Shown here piece after piece: positions 1-8,009 of a stretch of 64,000 bases of DNA; the stretch's first letter is position 1, and the number at the start of each line of letters is the position of its first letter. The position numbers and the translations under genes were made by a program. The stretch lies in assembly GCA_001314625.1 (NCBI GenBank), contig LJSH01000003.1, positions 235,454 through 299,453 on the forward strand, in the 5' to 3' direction. The DNA is from Oceanicaulis sp. HLUCCA04 (lineage in GTDB: Bacteria; Pseudomonadota; Alphaproteobacteria; Caulobacterales; Maricaulaceae). Under the pieces are notes generated by a model. It had not been told where the DNA came from, did not search any database, and saw nothing but the letters and a program-made list of their open reading frames with translations.

Positions 1-350
1 TGGATGATGTCACCGGCCGCCGCTGTGCCCTGATGGCCCTCTGACAGGATCAGGCGTGTCGACGCCACGTTGAGGCCGAGCCGCAGCATGGTCGCGATCA
101 GCAGGATGGCCGGGAAGGCGGTGAATTCCAGCGGCGTGCGGATAAACAGCGCCGTCATCAGGATCAGCACCGAAAAACAGATCGAGACCGCCAGCGAGAT
201 GTCCAGAAGCGCGCGCGGCATAGGCAGGATGAGCATGACGAGGATCGCCAGCACGCCCACCGCCATGGCGACATCGCCGCGCGCCAGCTTCTGGCCGAGC
301 TTTTGCCAGTTTATGCCCGCGGAGGGGCTGGAGGCGGGTGTGTCAGCCAA
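1..350 (-). CDS. flhA: Flagellar export gate protein FlhA, N-terminal part (cut by window edge)
   Basis: This is the amino-terminal ~116 residues of the inner-membrane export-gate component of the flagellar type III secretion apparatus. Translating the minus strand from a TTG codon at 350 gives ADTPASSPSAGINWQKLGQ, then hydrophobic segments (VGVLAILVMLILPMP, ISLAVSISFSVLILMTALFI), then FPAILLIATMLRLGLNVAST, which is characteristic of the FlhA family. An AAGGA ribosome-binding site lies about 9 bases before the TTG. The only nearby ATG (357) is in another frame and stops after four codons, so the TTG start is well supported. It lies downstream of flbD, as in the Caulobacter fliF operon, separated from it by a palindromic repeat. 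The rest of the gene lies outside the window. Confidence 0.9.
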   Translation of the reverse strand, partial: MADTPASSPSAGINWQKLGQKLARGDVAMAVGVLAILVMLILPMPRALLDISLAVSICFSVLILMTALFIRTPLEFTAFPAILLIATMLRLGLNVASTRLILSEGHQGTAAAGDII

Positions 351-373
351 GGGACATTGTCCTTGCGTCGCAG

Positions 374-474
374 GTGCTTCGAGACGCGCTCTTGTGGGCG
401 CTCCTCAGCATGAGGGAGGGCAGCGGACGATCGCCCCTCATCCTGAGGAGGGCGCAGGCCGTCTCGAAGGACGA
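374..474. repeat. Nested palindromic intergenic repeat between flbD and flhA
   Basis: An outer inverted repeat CTTCGAGACG (377-386) / CGTCTCGAAG (460-469) encloses two smaller palindromes, CCTCA-GCA-TGAGG (403-415) and CCTCA-TCC-TGAGG (436-448), which can also pair with each other. From memory, elements with this CCTCATCCTGAGG core and CGTCTCGAAGG flank are scattered through many alphaproteobacterial genomes. It is transcribed as part of the flagellar mRNA and could form a stable hairpin between flbD and flhA. Confidence 0.75.
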
Positions 475-485
475 GGGGCAGGTCA

Positions 486-1844
486 TCAAGCTGCTCCGGC
501 GCGGCTCTCGCCGGGTGCCGGCACGCTGATGCCCTGGTCGTTGTAGAGTTTGAGCTTGTTGCGCAGCGTGCGGATCGAGATGCCCAGAATGTTGGCGGCA
601 TGGGTGCGGTTGCCCAGGCAATGATCGAGCGTGTCCAGGATCAGATCCTGTTCGACCTCTGCCACGGTGCGCCCGACCATGTGATGGGCGGCATCGGCGG
701 CCTCTGCCGCCTGACGGGCGACACCGCCGCCACTCTGGAAGGCCGAGCCGTCGGGTGCGCGAATGGCATCGGGACCGATCTCGGTGCCCGAAGCCAGCAG
801 CACGGCGCGGTGCATGGCATTTTCCAGCTCACGCACATTGCCAGCCCAGGTCCGGGTCGTGATCTGCAGCCGGGCGGCATCGTTCAGCGTGCGGTGCGGC
901 AGGCCATTGGCAGCAGCATATTTCTTCAGGAAATGGTCGGCGAGCGCCAGCGCATCCTCCGGCCGGTCGCGCAAGGGCGGGATGGCCAGATTGACCACGT
1001 TCAGGCGGAACAGCAGGTCCTCGCGGAAAATGCCGTCGCGCACGGCCTTTTGCAGGTCGCGGTTGGAGGTGGCCAGAATGCGGATATTGACCTTTACCGG
1101 CCCTGAGCCGCCAACGCGGTCGATCTCGCGCTCTTGCAGGGCTCGCAGCAGCTTGGCCTGCAGGCGGGCATCCATTTCGGAGATTTCGTCGAGAAGGAGC
1201 GTTCCGCCATCGGCCTCTTCAAACTTGCCGACCCGGCGGGCAACCGCGCCTGTGAACGCGCCTTTCTCGTGGCCGAAAAGCTCGGATTCCAGAAGGTTTT
1301 CCGGGATGGCGGCGCAGTTGACCGAGACAAAAGGCTTGGCCGCCCGCTTGGACTTGCGGTGCAGATAGCGCGCCATCACTTCCTTGCCGACGCCGCTTTC
1401 GCCGGTAATCAGTACCGAGGCGTCTGATCCGGCGATCCGGTTGGCAAGCTCGACCACGGCCAGCATGGATTTGTCGCGCGCCACCATCGGGCGCTCGTCA
1501 TCGCTGACCGCTTCCAGAACGGCGGCCATCAGCTCGGCATCAGCGGGAAGCGGGATGAACTCCTTCGCGCCAGCCCGGATGGCAGCGGCGGCGGCCTCGG
1601 GGCGGACATTCACACCGCAGGCAACCACCGGAACGGTGATGCGCTCCACGGCGTTGGCCGCGATGAAGGCACCGATATCCAGACCGACATCGACCATGAC
1701 CAGGTCTGCGCCCCGCCCGGCCCGCAAATACGCAGTGGCCTGCGCAGGGGTGTCGACCTGTGCGACTTTCGCGCCCCGGTCCATCGCCATCTTGGTGGCG
1801 GTTCCCGATTGTCCTCCCAGGGAGCCGACAATGAGTACACGCAT
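486..1844 (-). CDS. flbD: Sigma-54-dependent flagellar transcriptional regulator FlbD
   Basis: A 452-residue NtrC-family activator that in Caulobacter turns on class III/IV flagellar promoters and represses fliF. Residues 1-115 are a receiver-like domain with Asp52 (VMVDVGLD) but without the usual acidic pair near residues 7-10 (VLIVGSLGGQ). The AAA+ domain follows: Walker A GESGVGKE at 148-155, the sigma-54 contact loop GAFTGA at 195-200, Walker B TLLLDE at 215-220. The C-terminus carries a Fis-type helix-turn-helix (NRTHAANILGISIRTLRNKL). The ATG at 1844 has GGAG about 9 bases upstream. It is part of the fliF-fliG-fliH-fliN-flbD-flhA operon. Its likely targets in this window are the fliK and flgK promoters. 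The degenerate receiver fits the known independence of Caulobacter FlbD from a classical kinase (FliX controls it there). Confidence 0.95.
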   Translation of the reverse strand: MRVLIVGSLGGQSGTATKMAMDRGAKVAQVDTPAQATAYLRAGRGADLVMVDVGLDIGAFIAANAVERITVPVVACGVNVRPEAAAAAIRAGAKEFIPLPADAELMAAVLEAVSDDERPMVARDKSMLAVVELANRIAGSDASVLITGESGVGKEVMARYLHRKSKRAAKPFVSVNCAAIPENLLESELFGHEKGAFTGAVARRVGKFEEADGGTLLLDEISEMDARLQAKLLRALQEREIDRVGGSGPVKVNIRILATSNRDLQKAVRDGIFREDLLFRLNVVNLAIPPLRDRPEDALALADHFLKKYAAANGLPHRTLNDAARLQITTRTWAGNVRELENAMHRAVLLASGTEIGPDAIRAPDGSAFQSGGGVARQAAEAADAAHHMVGRTVAEVEQDLILDTLDHCLGNRTHAANILGISIRTLRNKLKLYNDQGISVPAPGESRAGAA

Positions 1845-1885
1845 GGCTCAAAATCTCCGTGCAGCAGGCATCGTCATGACGGGGC

Positions 1886-2257
1886 TCATGCGGAGTCTCC
1901 GTCCTTGATGATTTCGGTCATGGTCACGCCCAGCCGGTCGTCGACAACGACCACCTCGCCGCGCGCCACCAGGCGGTTATTGACATAGATGTCGATGGCT
2001 TCACCGACCTTGCGGTCCAGCTCCAGCACTGAGCCGGAGGTGAGCTTGAGCAGCGAGTTGACGTCGATATGCGTCTTGCCCAGCACGGCCGAGATATTGA
2101 CCGGCACGTCATAGACGGGTGCCAGATCCACGGCGGTGCGGATTGCCTCGTCCACAAGCGACTGGCCCGGTATGTCGACGGCTCCGGCATCATCGAAGCC
2201 GCCGCTTTCACCGGGGTTTTTCAGGTCGGGCAGGTCCAGATCGGTGGAATCAGCCAT
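1886..2257 (-). CDS. fliN: Flagellar motor switch protein FliN
   Basis: A 123-residue cytoplasmic C-ring protein. After a variable acidic N-terminus, residues from about 45 onward form the SpoA/surface-presentation domain: VPVNISAVLGKTHIDVNSLLKLTSGS, then GEAIDIYVNNRLVARGEVVVVDDRLGVTMTEI, a near-canonical FliN C-terminus. FliN with FliG and FliM makes the rotor switch and docks FliH during export. Its start overlaps the end of fliH by 8 bases, indicating translational coupling. No fliM is visible in the window. Confidence 0.95.
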   Translation of the reverse strand: MADSTDLDLPDLKNPGESGGFDDAGAVDIPGQSLVDEAIRTAVDLAPVYDVPVNISAVLGKTHIDVNSLLKLTSGSVLELDRKVGEAIDIYVNNRLVARGEVVVVDDRLGVTMTEIIKDGDSA

Positions 2258-2930
2258 GTTTGAGCTCCTCGGACGGCTCGTCTTCTACAGGGGGGGCGTC
2301 GGCACGCGTTTCCGGCGGCGCCGCGAGCCAGCGCTCAACCAGCTCGGCTATACGTGTCTCGATATCGGAGGCTGTCCGCTCGACCGAGCCTGACCGCCAT
2401 TCGAGCACGCAGTCGCCTGTCGCCACTTCTTCGTCTGCGCGGACAACCACCGCGCCTTCAAAACCGCGATGTTCGGCTTCCGCGTAGAGGCGTTCAGCGA
2501 TGATATCGGCCATCTCGGGCGTGACACGCACCGCGATGCGCGGTTCGGCGCGCAGATCGTCCATGATCGAGCGCGCGCATTCCAGTACCGCTTCCTCGCC
2601 GTGGGCGGACAGTGCCGCTCCGGCTATCTGGCGGGCGGCTGCCACGGCCAGACGCGCTGCGTCCGCGCGCATGGCTTCCGATTCGGTATCCATGCGCACC
2701 AGAATGGCCTGAATGCGCCCGGACAGTGTCTTGAGCGCTTCGGTGGCCGCGCGCGCCGACTCGGCGGTTTCAGACTTCAGGGCCTGGGCTGCGGCGGCGT
2801 CGGCCTGTGCTTGCGCCTCGTTTAAGGTGAGCATGCGTTTGACCCGCTCACCATCGCGCAGCACCGTGCCGTCCTTTGCAAAGACACGGTCAAAGCCGAA
2901 CGGTGTGTGGCGCGTGGTCAAAGCGTTCAT
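2250..2930 (-). CDS. fliH: Flagellar assembly protein FliH (FlbE)
   Basis: A 226-residue protein in the position of Caulobacter flbE, the FliH equivalent that holds the export ATPase FliI and links it to the C-ring. The middle (residues ~40-110) is Ala/Glu-rich and helical, compatible with the FliH stalk. The C-terminal part carries the family signature VATGDCVLEWRSGSVER around residues 170-190, followed by an amphipathic helix and an acidic Pro-rich tail. The ATG lies just after the fliG stop, and the 3' end overlaps fliN by 8 bases. Confidence 0.88.
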   Translation of the reverse strand: MNALTTRHTPFGFDRVFAKDGTVLRDGERVKRMLTLNEAQAQADAAAAQALKSETAESARAATEALKTLSGRIQAILVRMDTESEAMRADAARLAVAAARQIAGAALSAHGEEAVLECARSIMDDLRAEPRIAVRVTPEMADIIAERLYAEAEHRGFEGAVVVRADEEVATGDCVLEWRSGSVERTASDIETRIAELVERWLAAPPETRADAPPVEDEPSEELKHG

Positions 2931-2931
2931 C

Positions 2932-3963
2932 CTAATAAATCAGCTCGTCATCACCGCCGCCATCGGCGATGAGAATTTCACCCTTGGCGGCCAGGTCCTT
3001 GGCGGTGTTGACCATGGCCTGCTGGGCCTGATCGACATCCTTCAGGCGCACCGGCCCCATGGTCTGCATGTCCTCGCGCAGGATCTTCGCGGCGCGCTCG
3101 GACATGTTGGAGAAGAACAGGTCACGCAGCGTGTCGGACGCCCCTTTGAGGGCGAGACCCAGCTGGTCCTTGTTAACCGCGCGCAGCAGGGTCTGGATGC
3201 CTTGCGGGTCGAGCTTGCCGAGGTCTTCGAAGACAAACATCAGGGACCGGATTTTCTCGGCGCTGTCGCGATTACGCTCTTCCAGAGAGGCCAGGAAACG
3301 GTTCTCGGTCTGCCGGTCGAAATTGTTGAAGATGTCGGCCATCATCTCGTGGCTGTCCTGTTTGGACGTGCGCGCGAGATTGCTCATGAATTCGGTGCGC
3401 AGGGTCTGCTCGATCTTGTCGAGAATCTCGCGCTGGACCGGCTCCATGCGCAGCATGCGCTGGACCACTTCAAGCGCGAAATCTTCAGGCAGGGCCGAGA
3501 GAACGCGCGCGGCATGCTCTGAGCGCACCTTGGACAGGACGACGGCGACGGTCTGCGGGTATTCGTTCTTGAGATAGTTCGCCAGAACCATCTCGTTCAC
3601 ATTGCCCAGCTTGTCCCACATGGTCCGGCCTGCCGGACCACGCAGTTCCTCCATGATGGATTCCACCCGCTCTTCGGGCAGGAAGCTCATGAGGAGGCGC
3701 TGGGTACGCTCGACGGAACCGGAAATGGAGCCCGTGGACGACATCGAGCCGACAAAATCGACGATCAGCTTCTCGACGGCCTGCGAGGAGACATTGCCAA
3801 GCGTTGCCATCGCCTGGGAGACGATGCGGATCTCTTCCTCATCCATCATTTCCCACAGCGCGGCCTGCTCCTCGCCGAGCGCCATCAGGATGACGGCCGC
3901 CTTCTCAGGCCCTTCAAGGGCCGAAGGGTCGTCGATCATCTTGCGTTTGACTGCTGCTACCAT
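2932..3963 (-). CDS. fliG: Flagellar motor switch protein FliG
   Basis: A 343-residue rotor protein that binds FliF through its N-terminal domain and transmits torque through its C-terminal domain. It shows the N-terminal [20 protein letters not shown] segment, a middle domain ([33 protein letters not shown]) and the C-terminal domain with the charged torque helix ([32 protein letters not shown]). GTG (3966) and ATG (3963) are adjacent start candidates; ATG is chosen because GAGAG lies at a better distance before it. The start abuts the fliF stop, so translation is probably coupled. Confidence 0.96.
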   Translation of the reverse strand: MVAAVKRKMIDDPSALEGPEKAAVILMALGEEQAALWEMMDEEEIRIVSQAMATLGNVSSQAVEKLIVDFVGSMSSTGSISGSVERTQRLLMSFLPEERVESIMEELRGPAGRTMWDKLGNVNEMVLANYLKNEYPQTVAVVLSKVRSEHAARVLSALPEDFALEVVQRMLRMEPVQREILDKIEQTLRTEFMSNLARTSKQDSHEMMADIFNNFDRQTENRFLASLEERNRDSAEKIRSLMFVFEDLGKLDPQGIQTLLRAVNKDQLGLALKGASDTLRDLFFSNMSERAAKILREDMQTMGPVRLKDVDQAQQAMVNTAKDLAAKGEILIADGGGDDELIY

Positions 3964-3966
3964 CAC

Positions 3967-5604
3967 CTAGCTCTCGTGCATCCAGCCGCGCAGGATCGCC
4001 ATTGACTCGTCAGGATGGCGCTCCACCAGCGATGAGACTTTCTTCACCGAGGATTTCTTCACCTGTCCGTCGATATGGGCGATGTCGATCGTCTCTTCGG
4101 GATCGCCCGAATCGGGCAGGGCAAGCTGCCCGTCGCCGGACTGGGCGATAGCCGCCTGACGGGGCTGGGCAGGCAGGGCCTGCGTGCCGCCCCCGGCGCC
4201 AGCACCGGCCAGGGCGGGCGCAGGCCCGCTGATCGCGCCCTTGATCAGCGGGCGGGCGACCATGAACACGATCAGCAGGGCCGTTATGAACAGGACGGCG
4301 ATCTCGGCGATACGCAAAATATCGCCACGATTGAGCGAGAAGCCTGTTGGCGCAGGCGTGCCCACATTCAGGTCGGGGCGTGAGAAGCGCAGCTGCGCCA
4401 CTTCGATGACATCGCCGCGCTCCTCATTCAGTCCGGCTGCAACGGCGGCGAGCTGGCGTATGCGGGCGATTTCTTCCTCGCTGCGCGGCGTGAAGACGGG
4501 CGTGCCGTCTTCTGCGCGCGTCATCACCTCGTCGACCACGACCGATACCGACAGGCGCTCCACCCCTCCGGCCTCTACCACGCGGGTGCGGGTCGTGGAG
4601 GAGTTCAGAAAGTTCTCGACGCGCAGATTGCGTCCGGTCTCGGCCATGACCGGCTCTTCGCCTTCAGCCTCCCCGCCCTCCTCGGGCAGGTTTTCCGTGA
4701 CGGTGACGGCGCCGGTATTGCGCCCGGCCGGTTCGCGGGTGAATTCCTCGGTCGTTTCCCGGCCCGAGCGCACCTGCCCGTTCGGGTCATAGGTCTGGCT
4801 GCTTTCGGTGATGCTTTCGCGGTTCAGGTCTGCGGTGACAACCACACGCGCAGCCCCCGGACCGACAACGCCTTCAACCACATCGCGCACCCGGTCGCGC
4901 AATTCGTTTTCGAGGCTCGAGCGGTGCCCAGACAGCGCAATGCCGGTGACACTTCCATCCTCGGACGGGCTGGCCAGGAGCCGGCCGCGGTCGTCCGCAA
5001 TGGTGATGCGATTGGCGCTCAGACCCGGCACGGCGGTGGCCACCAGGTCGCGTATGGTCGCGATCTGCTCGGGGCTGATTTCGCCGCGAAGGGTGAGGAT
5101 CACCGAAGCCGACGGCTCTTGCGTCTGCTGGGAAAACAACCGGCGTTCAGGCAGCACCAGATGTACTCGCGACGCGTTGACCACGCCCACCGTGTTGATG
5201 GTACGCGCCAGCTCGCCTTCCAGCGCGCGCTTGGCATTGATGTTCTGGACGAAGCTGGTTGTGCCCAGCGCATCGGTTTCGTCAAAGATTTCATAGCCGA
5301 CCGAGCCAAAGCCTAGCGCGCCGCCCTGAGCGACGCGCAGGCGGGCCGCGTCGACCTGTTGACGGTCAACAAAGATCGCGGTTCCGCCCTCGCCCAGGGT
5401 AAAGGGGATATTCGCCTGGCCCAGACGCTCGCTGACGGCGGCAGCGTCCTGCGGCTGCAGGTCTGAATAGAGCAGCGCCTCGCGCGAGCCATTCATGCTC
5501 ATGGTGAACATGACCAGCGCGCCTGCAGCGCCGATGGTCAGGCCCAAAATGGCCGCCAGGCGTCCAACGCCAAACCTTGCAAGCTGTTCAAATAGCGCGT
5601 TCAC
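3967..5604 (-). CDS. fliF: Flagellar MS-ring protein FliF
   Basis: About 545 residues; it forms the membrane-embedded MS ring on which the rotor and export gate assemble. An N-terminal membrane segment (RLAAILGLTIGAAGALVMFTM) is followed by the ring-building motifs (LYSDLQPQDAAAVSERLGQANIPF; FVQNINAKRALEGELARTI; VVNASRVHLVLPERRLF). A second membrane segment lies near the C-terminus (IAEIAVLFITALLIVFMVARP), followed by the FliG-binding tail. The frame is open further upstream to a TTG at 5661. The GTG at 5604 is preferred because the extra 19 residues are a basic stretch and because a CtrA-like box at 5681-5695 would place transcription initiation downstream of 5661. It is the first gene of the fliF operon. 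Confidence 0.95.
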   Translation of the reverse strand: MNALFEQLARFGVGRLAAILGLTIGAAGALVMFTMSMNGSREALLYSDLQPQDAAAVSERLGQANIPFTLGEGGTAIFVDRQQVDAARLRVAQGGALGFGSVGYEIFDETDALGTTSFVQNINAKRALEGELARTINTVGVVNASRVHLVLPERRLFSQQTQEPSASVILTLRGEISPEQIATIRDLVATAVPGLSANRITIADDRGRLLASPSEDGSVTGIALSGHRSSLENELRDRVRDVVEGVVGPGAARVVVTADLNRESITESSQTYDPNGQVRSGRETTEEFTREPAGRNTGAVTVTENLPEEGGEAEGEEPVMAETGRNLRVENFLNSSTTRTRVVEAGGVERLSVSVVVDEVMTRAEDGTPVFTPRSEEEIARIRQLAAVAAGLNEERGDVIEVAQLRFSRPDLNVGTPAPTGFSLNRGDILRIAEIAVLFITALLIVFMVARPLIKGAISGPAPALAGAGAGGGTQALPAQPRQAAIAQSGDGQLALPDSGDPEETIDIAHIDGQVKKSSVKKVSSLVERHPDESMAILRGWMHES

Positions 5605-5680
5605 GGGTGAAAAAGCCTTGCCCCTCTGGCCAGCGCGGCGAAGCGGCCGGCTGGTAGGCAAGTTTTTCCCACTGCCCGCG

Positions 5681-5695
5681 TAAACGAGGGCTTAA
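5681..5695 (-). promoter_or_regulatory. Candidate CtrA box upstream of fliF
   Basis: Read on the minus strand the site is TTAA-GCCCTCG-TTTA followed by C, one mismatch from the CtrA consensus TTAA-N7-TTAA(C). It lies 77-91 bases before the chosen fliF start. In Caulobacter the fliF operon is a CtrA-activated class II operon, so the position fits. This is motif inspection only. Confidence 0.5.
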
Positions 5696-5821
5696 CGGAT
5701 ATTACCAAAAACCAGCGCCCGCTTGTGGAAAAGCGGGTGTGGGCGAATTGGGGGAGCTAACGGGCATCCGGCCTGTTGGCGGATAGAGGATGACAAAGCG
5801 ACCAGGGACAAACAACATAAC

Positions 5822-5847
5822 GGGTCCCCGCTCGGGGGCGGGGACCC
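5822..5847 (-). terminator. Hairpin downstream of sciP, probable terminator
   Basis: A perfect 10-bp GC-rich stem GGGTCCCCGC / GCGGGGACCC with a 6-base loop, about 125 bases beyond the sciP stop. On the minus strand it is followed by a T-rich but not uninterrupted stretch (GTTATGTTGTTTG), so the terminator reading is probable rather than certain. Confidence 0.5.
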
Positions 5848-5881
5848 CGGTTTAAAGGCCAAGGGAACATATCTGGCCCTG

Positions 5882-5900
5882 CAGGCCGCAAAGCGGCCTG
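5882..5900. repeat. Short perfect hairpin CAGGCCGC-AAA-GCGGCCTG
   Basis: An 8-bp perfect stem with an AAA loop, between sciP and the larger hairpin. It may be part of a tandem terminator for sciP. There is no T-run on either side. Confidence 0.4.
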
Positions 5901-5970
5901 ACAAGCGCGAACGCGCGCCGGGCACTTTCGCCCGCAGCGACGGGGCGGATGCCCCGGAGCACCACTAAAA

Positions 5971-6243
5971 CTAGTGCCGGTAATCCTGAATGCGGGTCGT
6001 GCGCAGGCCCGCCAGGCCATGACGCTCGATAGCGCGCTGCCAGCCGAGGAATTCCTCGACCGTCAGCCGGTAGCGCTCGCACGCCTCGTCCAGGCTGATC
6101 AGCCCGCCGCGCACAGCGGCGACCACTTCAGCCTTGCGGCGGATCACCCAGCGGCGTGTATTGGCCGCCGGCAGATCAGCCACGGTTAGCGGGCTGCCAT
6201 CGGGGCCGATAACATAGTTTTCTTTCTTGATACGACGTTCCAT
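5971..6243 (-). CDS. sciP: CtrA inhibitor SciP (DUF1153 family)
   Basis: A 90-residue cytoplasmic helix-turn-helix protein. In Caulobacter, SciP binds CtrA and blocks CtrA-driven transcription in swarmer cells. The sequence MERRIKKENYVIGPDGSPL, then RRWVIRRKAEVVAAVRGGLISLDEACERYRLTVEEFLGWQRAIERHGLAGLRTTRI, matches the conserved family over its whole length. The ATG at 6243 is chosen over an upstream GTG at 6264 because the family begins MERR and AAGGA precedes this ATG. It lies between flgE and fliF, the same neighbourhood as in Caulobacter. A CtrA-like box lies ~72 bases upstream, consistent with the known CtrA-SciP feedback loop. Confidence 0.93.
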   Translation of the reverse strand: MERRIKKENYVIGPDGSPLTVADLPAANTRRWVIRRKAEVVAAVRGGLISLDEACERYRLTVEEFLGWQRAIERHGLAGLRTTRIQDYRH

Positions 6244-6314
6244 CCAACCCGGTCCTTCCACCACGAAGGCGCTCTTAATGGCGCTCTTGATGGGACCGTT
6301 ATACGTGAGACGTT

Positions 6315-6331
6315 TTAACGACGGCCTAAAC
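6315..6331 (-). promoter_or_regulatory. Candidate CtrA box upstream of sciP
   Basis: On the plus strand it reads TTAA-CGACGGC-CTAAAC; on the minus strand, GTTTAG-GCCGTCG-TTAA. Two TTAA-like half-sites separated by 7 bases fit the CtrA consensus with one mismatch. A TATAAC hexamer lies about ten bases downstream toward sciP and could serve as a -10 element. CtrA activation of sciP is established in Caulobacter; here it is inferred from the motif. Confidence 0.55.
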
Positions 6332-6476
6332 GCCTTGGTAAATCTTCTATAAATCAGCGGTTTAGAAATGATTCACCCCGGAAGGGCCATTTCTGTCCTC
6401 ACCCGCATCCACGGGGCCGGTTCCGGCCATGAGGCCGCGCGCGCGGTTGCGCTATCCGGACGGCGTGCATTCGCGG

Positions 6477-6504
6477 AGCCGGTGTGCCTTAAGGCACACC
6501 GGCT
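6477..6504 (-). terminator. Perfect 12-bp hairpin after flgE
   Basis: AGCCGGTGTGCC (6477-6488), loop TTAA, GGCACACCGGCT (6493-6504), starting 14 bases beyond the flgE stop codon. The stem is perfect and stable. A TTTTT run lies before rather than after it on the minus strand, so it may be a terminator or a 3'-end protecting stem. Confidence 0.55.
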
Positions 6505-6517
6505 TGAGCGAGAAAAA

Positions 6518-7912
6518 TTAGCGCTTCATCTGGATGGCTTCGGCCATCATTTCATCGGCGGTGGTGATGATCCGCGAGGAGGCCGAGTAGGCCCGCTGCG
6601 TCGTGATCAGGTTGGAGAACTCGGTCGCGATATCGACATTGGAGTTTTCCAGGGCCTTGGGCGCGATGCTGCCCGAAGAGCCTGCCCCCGGCGCGTTAAG
6701 TGTGAAGGCGCCTGATTCCGGCGTAACAAAGAAGGCGGAGCCGCCTGCCGTTGCCAGACCGTTCGGGTTGGCAACGGTAGCTACCGGAACCTGATAGATC
6801 TGGCGGACGACACCGTTGGTGAAGCGGGCCGAGACAAAGCCTTGCGCGTCCACATCCACGCTGGCGAACGCACCGAAGATCGCGCCGTTCACCCGGGTCG
6901 AGTTCAGCGTCGACGGGCTGTCATACTGGGTAATGCCGCCCGGCGTGCCGGCTGCGCCCAGATCCAGCTCGATCGACTGTCCGCCAATTCCGGTGCCGGC
7001 AGACCATTGCACATCGTTGGCGCCCAGAGCCGCTGCGTTGTCGGAGGCGAGGAAGTCCAGGGTAGAAGGCAGGGTCGTGTTGGCGACATCAAGCTGACCG
7101 TCCGTGTTGAACGCCAGCACGCCCGTCGCGATCTGGCCGGAGTTCAGGCCCGCGCCGGTGGTGACATCGGTGGGCGGATCGACATGCAGCTCGGCATTCC
7201 ATTCGTTGGCATTGGTCGATTTGAGTAGGGACAGTGTGATGGAGCGCACGCCGCCCTGGCTGTCATAGACCTGGATCGTGCGCTGGAAATCTGCCGTCAC
7301 GGCTCCGGAAGCCATATTGAAGGCCGGGTCGGTGGAGTCGTAGGTCGCAGCAGCAGGAGAGACGTCCTGGCTGGCCTGCAAATTGGCGTTGATGCGCACC
7401 GAAGACGTCGCCTCTGCCGCGCCGCCGATATTGGACAGGTTGATGGCTTCGAGCTGATCGAGATTGGACGGGTTGGCGTTTACCGAGCCATCGGCCTGAA
7501 CCGGCCAGCCGTGCAGATACATGCCGGCCGCGTTGCGCAGGAAGCCGGACGAGTCCGTCTCGAAATTGCCCGAGCGGGTAAACAGGACCGGATCAAAGCC
7601 GGTTGCGTTCTGTGACGTCGGCCGGACAACGAAAAACCCGTTGCCATCAACCGCCAGCGAGGTTGAGGAGCTTGCCGGGTTGAGAAGTCCGCTAGTGGAC
7701 ACATCAAGGCGCGACAGGGTGGAGGTGCCGCCCGCCGCGTAGCGCACATCGCCTGCGCCTGACGTCAGCGAGTAGTTCGGGAAGAAATTTGTATCCACGC
7801 GCTTGTAGCCGACCGTATTCACATTCGCGATATTGTCGGAAATCCCCGCCAGCGCCGAGGAGTTGGAGATCAGGCCGGAGGCGCCGGCTGCCAGGGCGGA
7901 ATTGAGGCTCAT
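6518..7912 (-). CDS. flgE: Flagellar hook protein FlgE
   Basis: A 464-residue extracellular hook subunit. The N-terminus MSLNSALAAGASGLISNSSALAGISDNIANVNTVGYKR is the rod/hook family signature (SDNIANVNTVGYKR), and the C-terminus ENSNVDIATEFSNLITTQRAYSASSRIITTADEMMAEAIQMKR is the matching coiled-coil partner. The variable, Thr/Ser/Gly-rich middle forms the exposed domains. The ATG at 7912 has AGGAG 8 bases upstream; a longer open frame upstream is a poor basic leader. It is the last gene of the fliK-flgD-flgE set and is followed by a strong hairpin. Confidence 0.95.
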   Translation of the reverse strand: MSLNSALAAGASGLISNSSALAGISDNIANVNTVGYKRVDTNFFPNYSLTSGAGDVRYAAGGTSTLSRLDVSTSGLLNPASSSTSLAVDGNGFFVVRPTSQNATGFDPVLFTRSGNFETDSSGFLRNAAGMYLHGWPVQADGSVNANPSNLDQLEAINLSNIGGAAEATSSVRINANLQASQDVSPAAATYDSTDPAFNMASGAVTADFQRTIQVYDSQGGVRSITLSLLKSTNANEWNAELHVDPPTDVTTGAGLNSGQIATGVLAFNTDGQLDVANTTLPSTLDFLASDNAAALGANDVQWSAGTGIGGQSIELDLGAAGTPGGITQYDSPSTLNSTRVNGAIFGAFASVDVDAQGFVSARFTNGVVRQIYQVPVATVANPNGLATAGGSAFFVTPESGAFTLNAPGAGSSGSIAPKALENSNVDIATEFSNLITTQRAYSASSRIITTADEMMAEAIQMKR

Positions 7913-8009
7913 TGTCTTTGCTCCTGCTTGTTTTCTTGTTCTCTGGAACGGTCTGAGTTGTGGCAGTTCTGGGCCGGCAGCTTCACGCACCGGCCGGAGG
8001 CGGTGGGGT

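Larger units (their letters stand above)
5605..5970. other. Intergenic region between fliF and sciP
   Basis: These 366 bases hold no convincing gene. From the fliF side they contain the possible N-terminal extension of fliF, the CtrA-like box at 5681-5695, and two perfect hairpins between sciP and fliF (5822-5847 and 5882-5900). The region therefore looks like a fliF promoter plus the 3' end of the sciP transcript. Confidence 0.6.

Noticed and set aside
2713-3522. Long plus-strand open frame opposite fliG/fliH
   Set aside because: It is the antisense shadow of clearly recognisable flagellar genes in high-GC DNA, with no family resemblance or ribosome-binding site.
6368-6715. Possible gene between sciP and flgE on the plus strand
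   Set aside because: It overlaps the flgE 3' end and the perfect hairpin at 6477-6504 and resembles no protein; the interval is better read as sciP promoter plus flgE terminator.
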